A stretch of 64,000 nt of DNA from Leucobacter aridicollis. Lineage in GTDB: Bacteria; Actinomycetota; Actinomycetes; Actinomycetales; Microbacteriaceae. This document shows positions 44,293-52,439 of this stretch, piece after piece. Below the pieces are notes generated by a model that worked only from the letters and a program-made list of their open reading frames with translations, ran no database searches and was not told the origin of the DNA. Each line of letters starts with the position of its first letter. Position 1 is the first letter of the stretch. A program made the translations under genes and the position numbers. The DNA lies in assembly GCF_024399335.1 (NCBI RefSeq), contig NZ_CP075339.1, forward strand, positions 3,162,001 to 3,226,000. Reading direction: 5' to 3'.

Positions 44293-44562
44293 ATGAGCTT
44301 CATCGCATTTCTTATTCTCGGCCTCATCGCGGGTGCTATCGCAAAGGCGCTACTGCCAGGCGAACACGGCGGAGGCTGGTTCATGACGCTACTGCTCGGC
44401 GTTGTCGGAGCGATGGTCGGCGGCTGGCTCGGCGGCATGCTGTTCGGTGCCAACCTCGGCGAGTTCTGGTCGATTGAATCCTGGCTGGTCGCAATCGGCG
44501 GCTCGGTCGTCGTACTACTCGTCTTCGGCATGATCACGGGCGGCCGCAGGCGGGAGGCGTAA
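44293..44562 (+). CDS. GlsB/YeaQ/YmgE family stress membrane protein
   Basis: An 89-residue protein with three hydrophobic segments and the family's glycine zipper pattern: FIAFLILGLIAGAIAKALLP, then GGWFMTLLLGVVGAMVGGWL, then a C-terminal helix WLVAIGGSVVVLLVFGMITG. Related small membrane proteins respond to envelope or general stress. The ATG at 44293 has AGGAG upstream; the longer open frame from 44083 is not real, as it crosses the promoter region. The next gene starts 2 bp after its stop. Confidence 0.92.
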   Translation: MSFIAFLILGLIAGAIAKALLPGEHGGGWFMTLLLGVVGAMVGGWLGGMLFGANLGEFWSIESWLVAIGGSVVVLLVFGMITGGRRREA

Positions 44563-44564
44563 CC

Positions 44565-44816
44565 ATGACACAGTCTGATTCCACGACGCACACGGACTCC
44601 ACTCAGCGGACGGCCGACGAACCCAGCACCGTCACCGTTGAGACTGGCAAGGGGTCAGCTCACGCCCTGAACGACGTCGCGAGCGACCCTGCCCACGACA
44701 CCCACCTCGGTTCAGACTGGACCGCCGAGGGCGGCGCGGTCCCGTCTGGCCCCGCAACGGCAGCACCCGAGCACGGACGCGAAGCTGACCGCGGCGACGA
44801 GACCAGCGGAGGGTAA
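44565..44816 (+). CDS. Small acidic hypothetical protein
   Basis: An 83-residue, probably disordered protein rich in T, S, D and G (TQSDSTTHTDSTQRTADEPS at the start, HGREADRGDETSGG at the end). No signal, membrane segment or domain is visible. It begins 2 bp after the GlsB-like gene, with GGAGG inside the end of that gene as a ribosome site, so co-translation is likely. Possibly a stress-induced hydrophilin-like protein; that is a guess from composition. Confidence 0.65.
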   Translation: MTQSDSTTHTDSTQRTADEPSTVTVETGKGSAHALNDVASDPAHDTHLGSDWTAEGGAVPSGPATAAPEHGREADRGDETSGG

Positions 44817-44868
44817 CCCCGCCCGTCACCCCAGCGGGTCCCCCTAGGCGTTCAGTTCTCCGCTGGCC

Positions 44869-44901
44869 AGTATGCCCCGCCCGACACGGGCGGGGCATAC
44901 T
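44869..44901. terminator. Hairpin terminator between stress genes and acyl-CoA ligase
   Basis: Perfect 15-bp arms (AGTATGCCCCGCCCG / CGGGCGGGGCATACT) with a 3-nt loop, between the convergent stops at 44816 and 44938. Confidence 0.85.
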
Positions 44902-44937
44902 CATGCGCGCTGGGTCCGGTGCGGACTAGGGCCCGGG

Positions 44938-46677
44938 CTATACCTCAGGATCGACCTTGGCGCGCACGGCGTTGCGGTCGGCAACGAGCGTATCCCGGAC
45001 GGTCCGACGGAGCACCTTGCCGATCAGTGACTTCGGCAGCTCCTCCCACACAACGTACGTGCTCGGACGCTTGAACTCGGCGAGGTGCTCGCGGGCGGCT
45101 TCACGAGCGGCGCCCTCATCGAAGGTTGCACCCTCTTCGAGCACCACAACCGCGGTAACGATCTCGGCTCCGCTGCCACGCGCGACACCGACGACAGCGC
45201 TCTCAGCGACGCCGGGCACCGTGTTCACGACGCGCTCGACCTCGCTCGGAGAGACGTTGAAACCTCCAGTAATGATGAGCTCTTTCTTGCGGTCGACGAC
45301 GGTGACGAAGCCGTCCTCATCCTGCACCACAAGATCCCCGGTACGGAGCCAGCCACCTTCAAGTAGGGTTGCTGCCGTCTCCTCTGGCCGGTTCCAGTAC
45401 CCCTGGAAGACCTGCGGCCCGGCAATGAGCAGCTCTCCGACCTCGCCGAGTTCGACCTGCTCGGTCGGCTCGTCGGGATTCACGACACGAATATCGGTCG
45501 AAGGGAATGGGATGCCGATGGCTCCGATCCTGCGCGCGTCGCTGAAGGGGTTCGCAAGCGCGACCGGACTTGTCTCAGTGAGCCCGTAGCCCTCGTTCAG
45601 CATGCTGCCAGCGAGCGCCTCCCACCGGTTCACTACCGCGGGAGTAAGCGTCATCGCGCCAGAGATCGCGTAAACAACGCCTGAGAGGTCGAGCTTGCCG
45701 TCGCGCGCAACGCGGGCGAGGCGGTCAAACATTGGCGGCACCGCTGGCACGAAGGTCGGCGGGAAGCGCTTCGCTGCCTGTGAGACAAGCTCGGGGTCAA
45801 AGGTCGGAAACAGCACCGCGCGCGAGCCAGTCTCGATCGAATAGATGATCGACAGCAGCACGCCAAAAGAGTGGAACATCGGGAGGAGGCCGTAGATCGA
45901 CCCCTCGCCGCGGGTGAAGTCAGGCATCCACGCCGCCCCCTGACGGGCATTCGCCCACAGGTTGCCGTGCGAGATCATCGCGCCCTTCGGTGTGCCCGTC
46001 GTGCCCGAAGTGTACTGCAGGCAGGCAATGTCATCGCGGCCTGGCCGGGGGTGGCTTGCCGGGAGAAGCTGGGCGCGCTCGAGATCCACGAACGCCACGG
46101 TTCCCGTCGTCTCCGCCCAGAGCTTCGCCCGCCCCTCGCGCGCCTTGGCGATCGGCAGGCGAAGCGCTGCCCGGGTCGCAAACGGCATCGCCCGGGTAAC
46201 GTCGACCGCGACGACGGTCTCGATGCCAAGATCCTTGGGCAGCGACTGCACGGTCCCGACGACGTTCGTCCAGGCGATGACAACGCTCGCGCGGTGGTCG
46301 CGGAACTGCGTTTCGAGCTCGTCGCGGGTGTACAGCGGGTTGTGCTCGACGACGATCGCGCCGAGCCTAAGCACAGCGTAGAACGCGATGACGTGCTGAG
46401 GGGCGTTCGGCATGATGAGCGCAACACGATCGCCCGTGCCAACGCCGAGGTCCGCGAGGCCTTGCGCCACCCGGGAGACCCGCTCTCCGAGCTCGCGGTA
46501 GGTAACAGTCCGGCCAAAGAAGCTGATCGCGTCGCGGTCCGCCCACTGCGCGCAGCGCTCGTCGAGCAAGTCGGCGAGGGATCCTGTGACTGGCTCGATG
46601 TCAATCGGCGTGCCCGTGGCATAGAACCGATTCCACTCGCGCGTTTCATTCAGATGCATGAATACTAGGGTACCCAT
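44938..46677 (-). CDS. AMP-binding long-chain acyl-CoA ligase (FadD-like)
   Basis: About 579 residues of the ANL superfamily, activating a carboxylic acid to acyl-AMP then acyl-CoA. Seen: P-loop YTSGTTGTPKGAMISHGNL, A5 motif LNEGYGLTETSPVA, GELLIAGPQVFQGYWNRPEE, A7/A8 TGDLVVQDEDGFVTVVDRKK, and the C-terminal catalytic Lys in SLIGKVLRRTVRD. All core motifs are intact. Start uncertain: ATG at 46677 or 46659; neither has a good ribosome site. Homologues' TREWNRFYATGTP segment is retained by both. Chain-length preference is not readable. Divergent from the RCC1 gene. Confidence 0.9.
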   Translation of the reverse strand: MGTLVFMHLNETREWNRFYATGTPIDIEPVTGSLADLLDERCAQWADRDAISFFGRTVTYRELGERVSRVAQGLADLGVGTGDRVALIMPNAPQHVIAFYAVLRLGAIVVEHNPLYTRDELETQFRDHRASVVIAWTNVVGTVQSLPKDLGIETVVAVDVTRAMPFATRAALRLPIAKAREGRAKLWAETTGTVAFVDLERAQLLPASHPRPGRDDIACLQYTSGTTGTPKGAMISHGNLWANARQGAAWMPDFTRGEGSIYGLLPMFHSFGVLLSIIYSIETGSRAVLFPTFDPELVSQAAKRFPPTFVPAVPPMFDRLARVARDGKLDLSGVVYAISGAMTLTPAVVNRWEALAGSMLNEGYGLTETSPVALANPFSDARRIGAIGIPFPSTDIRVVNPDEPTEQVELGEVGELLIAGPQVFQGYWNRPEETAATLLEGGWLRTGDLVVQDEDGFVTVVDRKKELIITGGFNVSPSEVERVVNTVPGVAESAVVGVARGSGAEIVTAVVVLEEGATFDEGAAREAAREHLAEFKRPSTYVVWEELPKSLIGKVLRRTVRDTLVADRNAVRAKVDPEV

Positions 46678-46740
46678 GGCCGACACCAACGTTGTACGAT
46701 GACCGGAAGCTATGCATTTACTAGGAATTGGGGCGTGGGG

Positions 46741-49512
46741 ATGCGGCAGCTGAAATTCGTGCAGGCCATGGCAGGGGCGGCCCTATCGGCTGTGCTTGCT
46801 GTAACTCCGGCAGCGGGGGCGGCTTCACTGACCCCTGCGGAGGGGCCACTTCTCGGCGGCCAAACAGTGAGCATCGACGTCCCATCTCCCCCTGCGCCAC
46901 CCAAGATTGTGCGCATCAGCGGGGGCAACCACTCGTCACTTGCGATCGGTGAGGACGGGCGCGTGTACGGCTGGGGTGGCAACGGAGCCGACGAGATTGG
47001 CGCCGAAGAATCAGGGTCCAAGACCGTTCCGGTACGGTCCCAGACCCCCGCAGGCGTCACCTTTGACGACGTCGCTGTCGGAACCTTCACGTCCTATGCA
47101 GTCGGGAGCGACGGCAAGTCGTACGCCTGGGGCAGAGGCGAGTACGGCGCCCTTGGTGACGGGTCCACACAAGGGCGACGATCGCTTCCAGCAGAGCTTG
47201 CTCCTCCAGGCGGTGTTCAATTTGCCAAAATCATCGCCGGAAACGACCACGCGTTCGGCATCGACTCTGCCGGGAACGCATACGGGTGGGGTTTGAACCT
47301 CAACCACCAGCTCGGCGACGGCACCTACAACTATCTGCAGCCCACCCCGGTCCCGGTAATGATGCCAACGGGCGTCACGTTCACCGACCTGAGCGCCCTC
47401 GCAGACCACACACTGGCGGTCGGCAGCGATGGCAACACCTACGCTTGGGGCACGAACTCCTACGGACTCCTCGGAACATCCGCGTTCCCGCGCCCGCTCA
47501 ACAAGCCGACCAAGGTCACCACTCCCAGAGGCGTGAGCTATACGCAGGTGGCAGCCGGGTGGGACTTCTCAGTCGCACTCGGCGACGACAAACAGCTCTA
47601 CTCGTGGGGCTCCAACTACAACGGTGTGCTGGGAACTGGAGCCAACACCGCGGATAGTCGCGTGCCTGTCAAAGTGGCGACACCTGCTGGCGTGCTCTTC
47701 GAACGCGTCGTCTCAGGCGGCGATCACACACTCGCGCTCACAGTCGACGGCGACATCTACGCCTGGGGTTCGAACGCCTCGGGCGAACTCGGCAACGGCG
47801 CAACGTCGTCTGCAGGCAATTCGACCCCAACGCTCGTACGCGCTCCAGCCGGCGTCAGCTTCATCGGCATCTCCGCGGGCGCAGGCACTTCGTTCGCGCG
47901 CGGCAGTGACGGACTCTCGTACAGCTGGGGAAGTAATTCGTTCGGTCAACTCGGAGACGGTACCCGAGACGACCTCCCAACTCCGTCACCTGTGCTCCCA
48001 CCCGAGATGAAGGCGAAAGTCACGGGTGTCACGTTCGGGGCGCATCCCGGGACCCACATCACGCACGATGCCACCGGAAGCGCCACTGTGCAAACGCCAG
48101 CTGGCGACGAGTATGGCGCGGTGGATGTGGAGGTCGATTGGGCTGTCAACGGCGAGCCGCAAGACTCGATCACGCTCCCACGGGGATACCTATACGGTGA
48201 CCTTCCAACGGTGACGGCGCCCGCTTCCCAGGACTCCCGTCTTGGCGCCGAGGCCACGTTCTCGACCCAGGCGACTGGAAGTCCCGCGCCGCAACTCACT
48301 TGGGAGTACTTGGTGGACGACGGGGCAGGCTGGCGGTCAGTCGAGGCCGACCCAGCAGTCAGCGTTTCAAACGACTCGCAATCGATTACCGTCCTTGTCG
48401 GCCCCGAACACGTGAACGTCGACTACCGCGTCGTCGCAACAAACGCGCTTGGCACCGAGATCACGCAGCCGGCCGGGCTGCGAGTTCCCACACGAACAGT
48501 CACGTTCGACGCAGCGGGCGGATCAGAAGTTCAATCACAGGCTGTCCTCGCAGGTGGAGCAGTGGCCGAGCCCGACACGACGCCCGTGCGTGACGGATTC
48601 ACTTTCACAGGGTGGACCCTCGACGGCGCAATCTACGACTTCGGCGCCCCCGTCGACAGGGACATCACGCTCATTGCCGGATGGCAAGAAGACATTATTG
48701 AAATGCACAGCGTGACGTTTGACCCGGCAAACGGCAACGACGCGTTTACGACCCAAGTACCCCACGGTGAGTCAGTCTCAGCGCCGGCAGACCCCGTTCG
48801 CGAAGCGTTCGAGTTTACTGGCTGGCTGCTTGACGGCGCCCCGTACGACTTTGCGACGCCCATCGTCGCAGACGTCACCCTGACGGCGGGATGGCAAGCA
48901 GCACCTCTCCCCATTTACACGGTGAGGTTCGACCCGGGAAACGGTGAAGCTCCGACCACCCAGGAGATCGTCTCAGGTGAGCCAGTCCTGCAGCCGCAGC
49001 CCCCAGCTCGTGATGGCTACATCTTCGCAGGCTGGCTGCTTGACGGCACAGAGTACGACTTCGACCTGCCAGTGACGACCGATCTCAACCTGTCGGCGCA
49101 GTGGGAAAAAGCACCTGCTACGCACTTCACAGTCACCTTTGACCCTGCAAACGGCAGCGATGCGTTCACTCAGCACGTGCAAAGCGGCGCCCCCGTGGTG
49201 AAACCAGACGCTCCCGCCCGAGCTGGCTTCACGTTCACGGCGTGGCTCGCTGACGGCGACGTCTACGACTTCGCGTCGCCCGTGATAGGCGACCTGCAGC
49301 TCACGGCCGGGTGGGAGCCTGCCGTCGTGCCGCCGATAACCAAGCCGCCGGTGACCCCGGCGCTAGCGCCTCAACCTCCAGTGACCTCGCCCAAACCCGG
49401 CATCGCTGAGTCCGGCAGCGAGGCCGCAGGCATGCTCACGAGCGCTGCCCTATTGTTCGGGCTCGGTCTTGCCTGCTTGGCCGTCGCCAACCGCAGACGG
49501 CAGGCGCGGTAG
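46741..49512 (+). CDS. Secreted RCC1 beta-propeller / InlB-repeat surface protein
   Basis: A 923-residue exported protein. The signal peptide MRQLKFVQAMAGAALSAVLA ends near an AGAA site at about residue 27. Seven RCC1 repeats follow, with YxWGxNxxGxLG cores near residues 73, 126, 179, 232, 286, 338 and 394 (period about 53), implying a complete seven-bladed propeller. An Ig-like region precedes four Listeria/InlB B-repeats (TVTFDAAGG, SVTFDPANG, TVRFDPGNG, TVTFDPANG; period about 70) at about 586, 655, 725 and 795. A P/V-rich linker, a GIAESGSEA motif, a hydrophobic helix (about 897) and RRRQAR end the protein. The ATG at 46741 is chosen for the signal peptide. Confidence 0.9.
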   Translation: MRQLKFVQAMAGAALSAVLAVTPAAGAASLTPAEGPLLGGQTVSIDVPSPPAPPKIVRISGGNHSSLAIGEDGRVYGWGGNGADEIGAEESGSKTVPVRSQTPAGVTFDDVAVGTFTSYAVGSDGKSYAWGRGEYGALGDGSTQGRRSLPAELAPPGGVQFAKIIAGNDHAFGIDSAGNAYGWGLNLNHQLGDGTYNYLQPTPVPVMMPTGVTFTDLSALADHTLAVGSDGNTYAWGTNSYGLLGTSAFPRPLNKPTKVTTPRGVSYTQVAAGWDFSVALGDDKQLYSWGSNYNGVLGTGANTADSRVPVKVATPAGVLFERVVSGGDHTLALTVDGDIYAWGSNASGELGNGATSSAGNSTPTLVRAPAGVSFIGISAGAGTSFARGSDGLSYSWGSNSFGQLGDGTRDDLPTPSPVLPPEMKAKVTGVTFGAHPGTHITHDATGSATVQTPAGDEYGAVDVEVDWAVNGEPQDSITLPRGYLYGDLPTVTAPASQDSRLGAEATFSTQATGSPAPQLTWEYLVDDGAGWRSVEADPAVSVSNDSQSITVLVGPEHVNVDYRVVATNALGTEITQPAGLRVPTRTVTFDAAGGSEVQSQAVLAGGAVAEPDTTPVRDGFTFTGWTLDGAIYDFGAPVDRDITLIAGWQEDIIEMHSVTFDPANGNDAFTTQVPHGESVSAPADPVREAFEFTGWLLDGAPYDFATPIVADVTLTAGWQAAPLPIYTVRFDPGNGEAPTTQEIVSGEPVLQPQPPARDGYIFAGWLLDGTEYDFDLPVTTDLNLSAQWEKAPATHFTVTFDPANGSDAFTQHVQSGAPVVKPDAPARAGFTFTAWLADGDVYDFASPVIGDLQLTAGWEPAVVPPITKPPVTPALAPQPPVTSPKPGIAESGSEAAGMLTSAALLFGLGLACLAVANRRRQAR

Positions 49513-49584
49513 CGCCTCGCAGCGGGGGTCCCGGAAAGCCACGGTTGAGCTGCCACTCCCCGTAGACCCGGCTGGGGCTGTCTG

Positions 49585-50355
49585 CTACGTACGCGAGAAA
49601 TCGACCGCGAGGCTCCCCAATTCGTCACGGATCTCGTCAATCCGGCGAATAAGCGAACTGACCGATGTGCGCACCGCGATAGCACTCACGCTCACTGCGC
49701 CGTCGATTCGGCCCGGGACGTGAAGCGCAATGGGAACAGCGATGCACTCAACACCGACCTCGCTCTCTTGCTCGTCGAGCGCGTATCCACGAGCTCTGCA
49801 CAGCTCGAGCTCGCGCCAGAGCGCATCCGCGTTTGTGACGGTGGCCTGCGTACGGGCGGTCAACGACCTGGCCCCTACCCAGTCGTCGAAGCCCCCGCGG
49901 TCACGGTATCGCTCGGCGAGGAGCACTTTACCCACCCCCGTGGCGTGAGCGGGGTTACGCCCTCCGATCACTGACGTTAGTCTCATACTTCCGCCCGGAG
50001 GGTCGGCTTTTGCGCGGTAGACAACCTCGCCGCCGTCGAGAACCGCGAAGTGAGTTGTCTCTCCAAACCTCTCAGCAAGACGCGTGAGAACCGGGTTGAT
50101 CCTCGCACCTTCGGGGCGCTGCTCGTGAACTGAAAAAGCAAGGCGCAGGAGCTCGTCGCCAAGCTCATAGCCCCCAGAGGGGTTCTGAAGCGCAAACCCG
50201 CGTTTTCTCAGCGTCGATAGCGCACGGTGCACGCTTGACTTTGGCTCGCCCAAGACAGACGCGAGTTCTTCGAGCGTCGCCCCACGAGGATGTCGGCCCA
50301 GCTCACTCAGAACCACCAAGACTCGGTCTGCACCAACCGCTCGTTCTTCAGGCAT
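49585..50355 (-). CDS. IclR family regulator
   Basis: A 256-residue regulator. The N-terminal winged helix (VLSELGRHPRGATLEELASV, then GEPKSSVHRALSTLRKRGFA) is at about residues 14-58. The IclR GAF-like effector domain follows, with ETTHFAVLDGGEVVYRAKAD, HATGVGKVLLAERY, and the C-terminal VECIAVPIALHVPGRIDGAV region typical of IclR. GGAGG precedes the ATG. It is divergent from an SDR gene across 112 bp and likely regulates it; IclR regulators often control sugar-acid or aromatic-acid pathways. Converges on the RCC1 gene. Confidence 0.9.
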   Translation of the reverse strand: MPEERAVGADRVLVVLSELGRHPRGATLEELASVLGEPKSSVHRALSTLRKRGFALQNPSGGYELGDELLRLAFSVHEQRPEGARINPVLTRLAERFGETTHFAVLDGGEVVYRAKADPPGGSMRLTSVIGGRNPAHATGVGKVLLAERYRDRGGFDDWVGARSLTARTQATVTNADALWRELELCRARGYALDEQESEVGVECIAVPIALHVPGRIDGAVSVSAIAVRTSVSSLIRRIDEIRDELGSLAVDFSRT

Positions 50356-50394
50356 GTGTCCTCCAGGATGATCAGCCTACTAGCTCGCGGAGTT

Positions 50395-50433
50395 CAAATA
50401 ATTGGCATCCGATTCTATCTATTGGAATATAAT
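50395..50433 (+). promoter_or_regulatory. Candidate promoter and IclR operator before the SDR gene
   Basis: TATAAT at 50428-50433 lies 34 bp before the SDR start in an AT-rich patch. An inverted repeat, TTCAAATA (50395-50402) and TATTGGAA (50420-50427), 7 of 8 bases matching, overlaps the core promoter and is placed for repression by the adjacent IclR protein. A TTGGCA at 50402 has a long 20-bp spacing to the -10. Confidence 0.4.
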
Positions 50434-50467
50434 CACATCACAGTGCCCACAACAGGAAAGGACAACG

Positions 50468-51145
50468 ATGTCTCTGACAGCAGTAGTGACCGGAGGACTG
50501 AGCGGCCTCGGAGCGGCGACAGCCGCCAGGCTCGGCGCCGATGGCGTGGACGTCATCACCATGGACATATCGCCGCTCGCCGACGTCCAAGTCGACGTGA
50601 GCGACCCGAACGCGGTCGCTCAAGCTGCCAGGCAGGTTGGGCCAATTAGCATCCTCATCAACAGCGCGGGAATCGTGGGTGACAGCGCGCCGACATGGGA
50701 GATCACCGACGAAAACTGGACGCGAACCCTCGCGGTCAATCTCACAGGCACATTCAACATGTGCCGGGCATTTGCACCGGGCATGATCGAGGCAGGCTGG
50801 GGCCGCATCGTCAACATCGCAAGCATGGCTGGCAAAGATGGCAACCCAAACATGGCCCCGTATTCTGCGTCGAAGGCCGCAGTGATCGGGCTCACCAAAA
50901 CCCTTGGCAAAGAGCTGGCTCCCCACGGCGTCCTCGCGAACGTGGTCGCCCCCGCCGTGGTCGCGACCTCCATGAATGACCACACCGCGCCAGAAGTGCT
51001 CGCACACATCACAAGCCTCATCCCGATGGGACGCATCGGGAAGGCCGAGGAAGTCGCCGAACTCATCGCATGGCTGAGCTCTGACAAATGCAGCTTCTCG
51101 ACGGGCGCTGTTTACGACATCAGCGGCGGTCGGGCAACCTACTAG
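50468..51145 (+). CDS. SDR family oxidoreductase (FabG-like)
   Basis: A 225-residue short-chain dehydrogenase. Rossmann motif VTGGLSGLGAATA at the N-terminus, NSAG in LINSAGIVG, catalytic Ser in IASMAGKDGNP and YSASKAA with Tyr and Lys. It is on the short side because the region between the first Rossmann strand and VDVSDPN is compact. The ATG at 50468 has GAAAGGAC upstream. Separated from the MR-family gene by a terminator. Likely oxidises a hydroxyl of a sugar or sugar acid, an inference from the neighbouring island and the divergent IclR. Confidence 0.88.
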   Translation: MSLTAVVTGGLSGLGAATAARLGADGVDVITMDISPLADVQVDVSDPNAVAQAARQVGPISILINSAGIVGDSAPTWEITDENWTRTLAVNLTGTFNMCRAFAPGMIEAGWGRIVNIASMAGKDGNPNMAPYSASKAAVIGLTKTLGKELAPHGVLANVVAPAVVATSMNDHTAPEVLAHITSLIPMGRIGKAEEVAELIAWLSSDKCSFSTGAVYDISGGRATY

Positions 51146-51150
51146 CTGGC

Positions 51151-51195
51151 GAGCGCACCGGGTCCGTCGCCGCGGGCGCGCGACCCGGCGCACTC
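51151..51195. terminator. Hairpin terminator between the SDR and MR-family genes
   Basis: Arms at 51151-51164 and 51182-51195 pair over 14 positions, 12 Watson-Crick and two G-U. It lies between two convergent stops. Confidence 0.7.
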
Positions 51196-51200
51196 CAAGT

Positions 51201-52373
51201 TCACACCGCCACTGCGGTCAATAGCTCCCCACCAACCCGGATCTCGACGTCGCGCAGGTACTGTCCCACCCCCGCAAGATCAACCGAGACCCCAAGACCC
51301 GGCCCCCCGGGCGCGCTGACCCGCCGCTCAGCGTCGGGTTCGAGCGCGACAGTCGTAACTGCACGAGCGAGCGGACTCAACGCCAGCGGGAACTCGCACA
51401 GCGCGCTGCTCGCCTGGCCGGCAAAGGCGTGGAGCGATGCGGCGAGCGCGAGGTGCGACGTGAACGAGTGGTTCACGTACGTCACCCCTTCAGCTGCAGC
51501 AAAGTCCGCAACCTCCTTCGAAGCCCCGATTCCACCAACGCGGCCCGTGTCGATCTGCACGAACCGGACGCCACCGAAGCGGATGAGGTTCTTCGCCATC
51601 TCCGGGTTATGCGATGCTTCCCCACCCGCAAGCGAAACGTTCGGTGATCGCCGTGCGAGCTCGGCGTGCGCGCGATAATCGTATGGACTGAATGGCTCCT
51701 CGAGCCAGAGCACCCCCGACTCTTCGAGTAGCGGGATCCGCAAGGACGCTGCGTCAACATCGTCATCCCAGATCTGGCCGGCGTCGACCATTAATTGGGC
51801 CCCGCCGATGCCATCACGCGCGGCACGCAGTTGATCCCGGTCTGCCTCAAGGGCCCCGCCACCGAAGCCACCCCAGCCGAACTTCACCGCGGTGTAGCCC
51901 GCGGCGACTGCGTCGTTACCTCGCTTATACGTTTCTTCGGGGGTCGCGCCAAAAAGCAGCGAGGCATACGGCTGCTTCGAAAGGTTCTGCTCGTAACCAA
52001 GCAGCTGCCACACAGGGAGCCCGTGGTGTTTGCCAAGCAAGTCCCAGAGCGCCATCTCTACTCCAGACCAAGTGTGCGCGGCCTGCAGGAGATCCATGCT
52101 GTTGCGTCGAAGGTTGGCGCTGAGCCGCGCAATATCCGCGGGCTGCTCGATGGTTTCCCCGAGTACAGACGCGGCAACCGGCTGGCACACGCCGTGCGAA
52201 CGGGGGGTCACGAAGGCGGCGATAGAAACGAGCGGCGAGGCTTCGCACTCCCCCCACCCCTCAAGGCCGGAGTCTGAGCGCACCCGCACGAGAAGCGCGT
52301 CCTGGCTCCCATCAGCGTCGAGCGTTACCTCCGGCATTGCCGCATAAAAAAAGTCGACCGCGTTGATCTGCAC
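51201..52373 (-). CDS. Mandelate racemase/muconate lactonizing enzyme family protein (acid-sugar dehydratase-like), first paralogue
   Basis: A 390-residue enolase-superfamily enzyme. Metal ligands appear as Asp in MVDAGQIW, Glu in WLEEPFSPYD and Glu in AGGEASHN. The Lys of the KxK motif keeps only its second member (YTAVKFGWG), and a His in YVNHSFTSHL with Asp in VQIDTGRVGG gives a His-Asp dyad. These are MR-subgroup features, typical of acid-sugar dehydratases. The frame is open to 52421, but the GTG at 52373 has GGAGG 5 bp upstream and gives MQINAVDFFY, the usual start style. This leaves the palindromic site 52424-52439 upstream of the gene. Confidence 0.85.
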   Translation of the reverse strand: MQINAVDFFYAAMPEVTLDADGSQDALLVRVRSDSGLEGWGECEASPLVSIAAFVTPRSHGVCQPVAASVLGETIEQPADIARLSANLRRNSMDLLQAAHTWSGVEMALWDLLGKHHGLPVWQLLGYEQNLSKQPYASLLFGATPEETYKRGNDAVAAGYTAVKFGWGGFGGGALEADRDQLRAARDGIGGAQLMVDAGQIWDDDVDAASLRIPLLEESGVLWLEEPFSPYDYRAHAELARRSPNVSLAGGEASHNPEMAKNLIRFGGVRFVQIDTGRVGGIGASKEVADFAAAEGVTYVNHSFTSHLALAASLHAFAGQASSALCEFPLALSPLARAVTTVALEPDAERRVSAPGGPGLGVSVDLAGVGQYLRDVEIRVGGELLTAVAV

Positions 52374-52423
52374 GCCGTCCTCCGTTCCCTCACCTTTGAG
52401 CATCGAATCAACAACAATCACAT

Positions 52424-52439
52424 ATTGTTAACAGTTAAC
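52424..52439. promoter_or_regulatory. Palindromic operator candidate before the first MR-family gene
   Basis: ATTGTTAACAGTTAAC contains two GTTAAC palindromes one base apart. On the minus strand it reads ACTGTTAACAAT, the same 12-base word as at 61753-61764 before the second MR-family gene. It lies 50 bp upstream of the GTG start, overlapping the stop of the upstream epimerase gene. Likely bound by the GntR regulator of the island. Confidence 0.55.

Noticed and set aside
46665..46680. GGGTACCC palindrome near the acyl-CoA ligase start
   Set aside because: A single 8-bp palindrome overlapping the possible start codons; expected by chance and unsupported by a second copy.
49360..49512. LPxTG cell-wall sorting signal in the RCC1/InlB protein
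   Set aside because: The tail reads IAESGSEA; no LPxTG or LAxTG is present, so canonical sortase A anchoring is not claimed.
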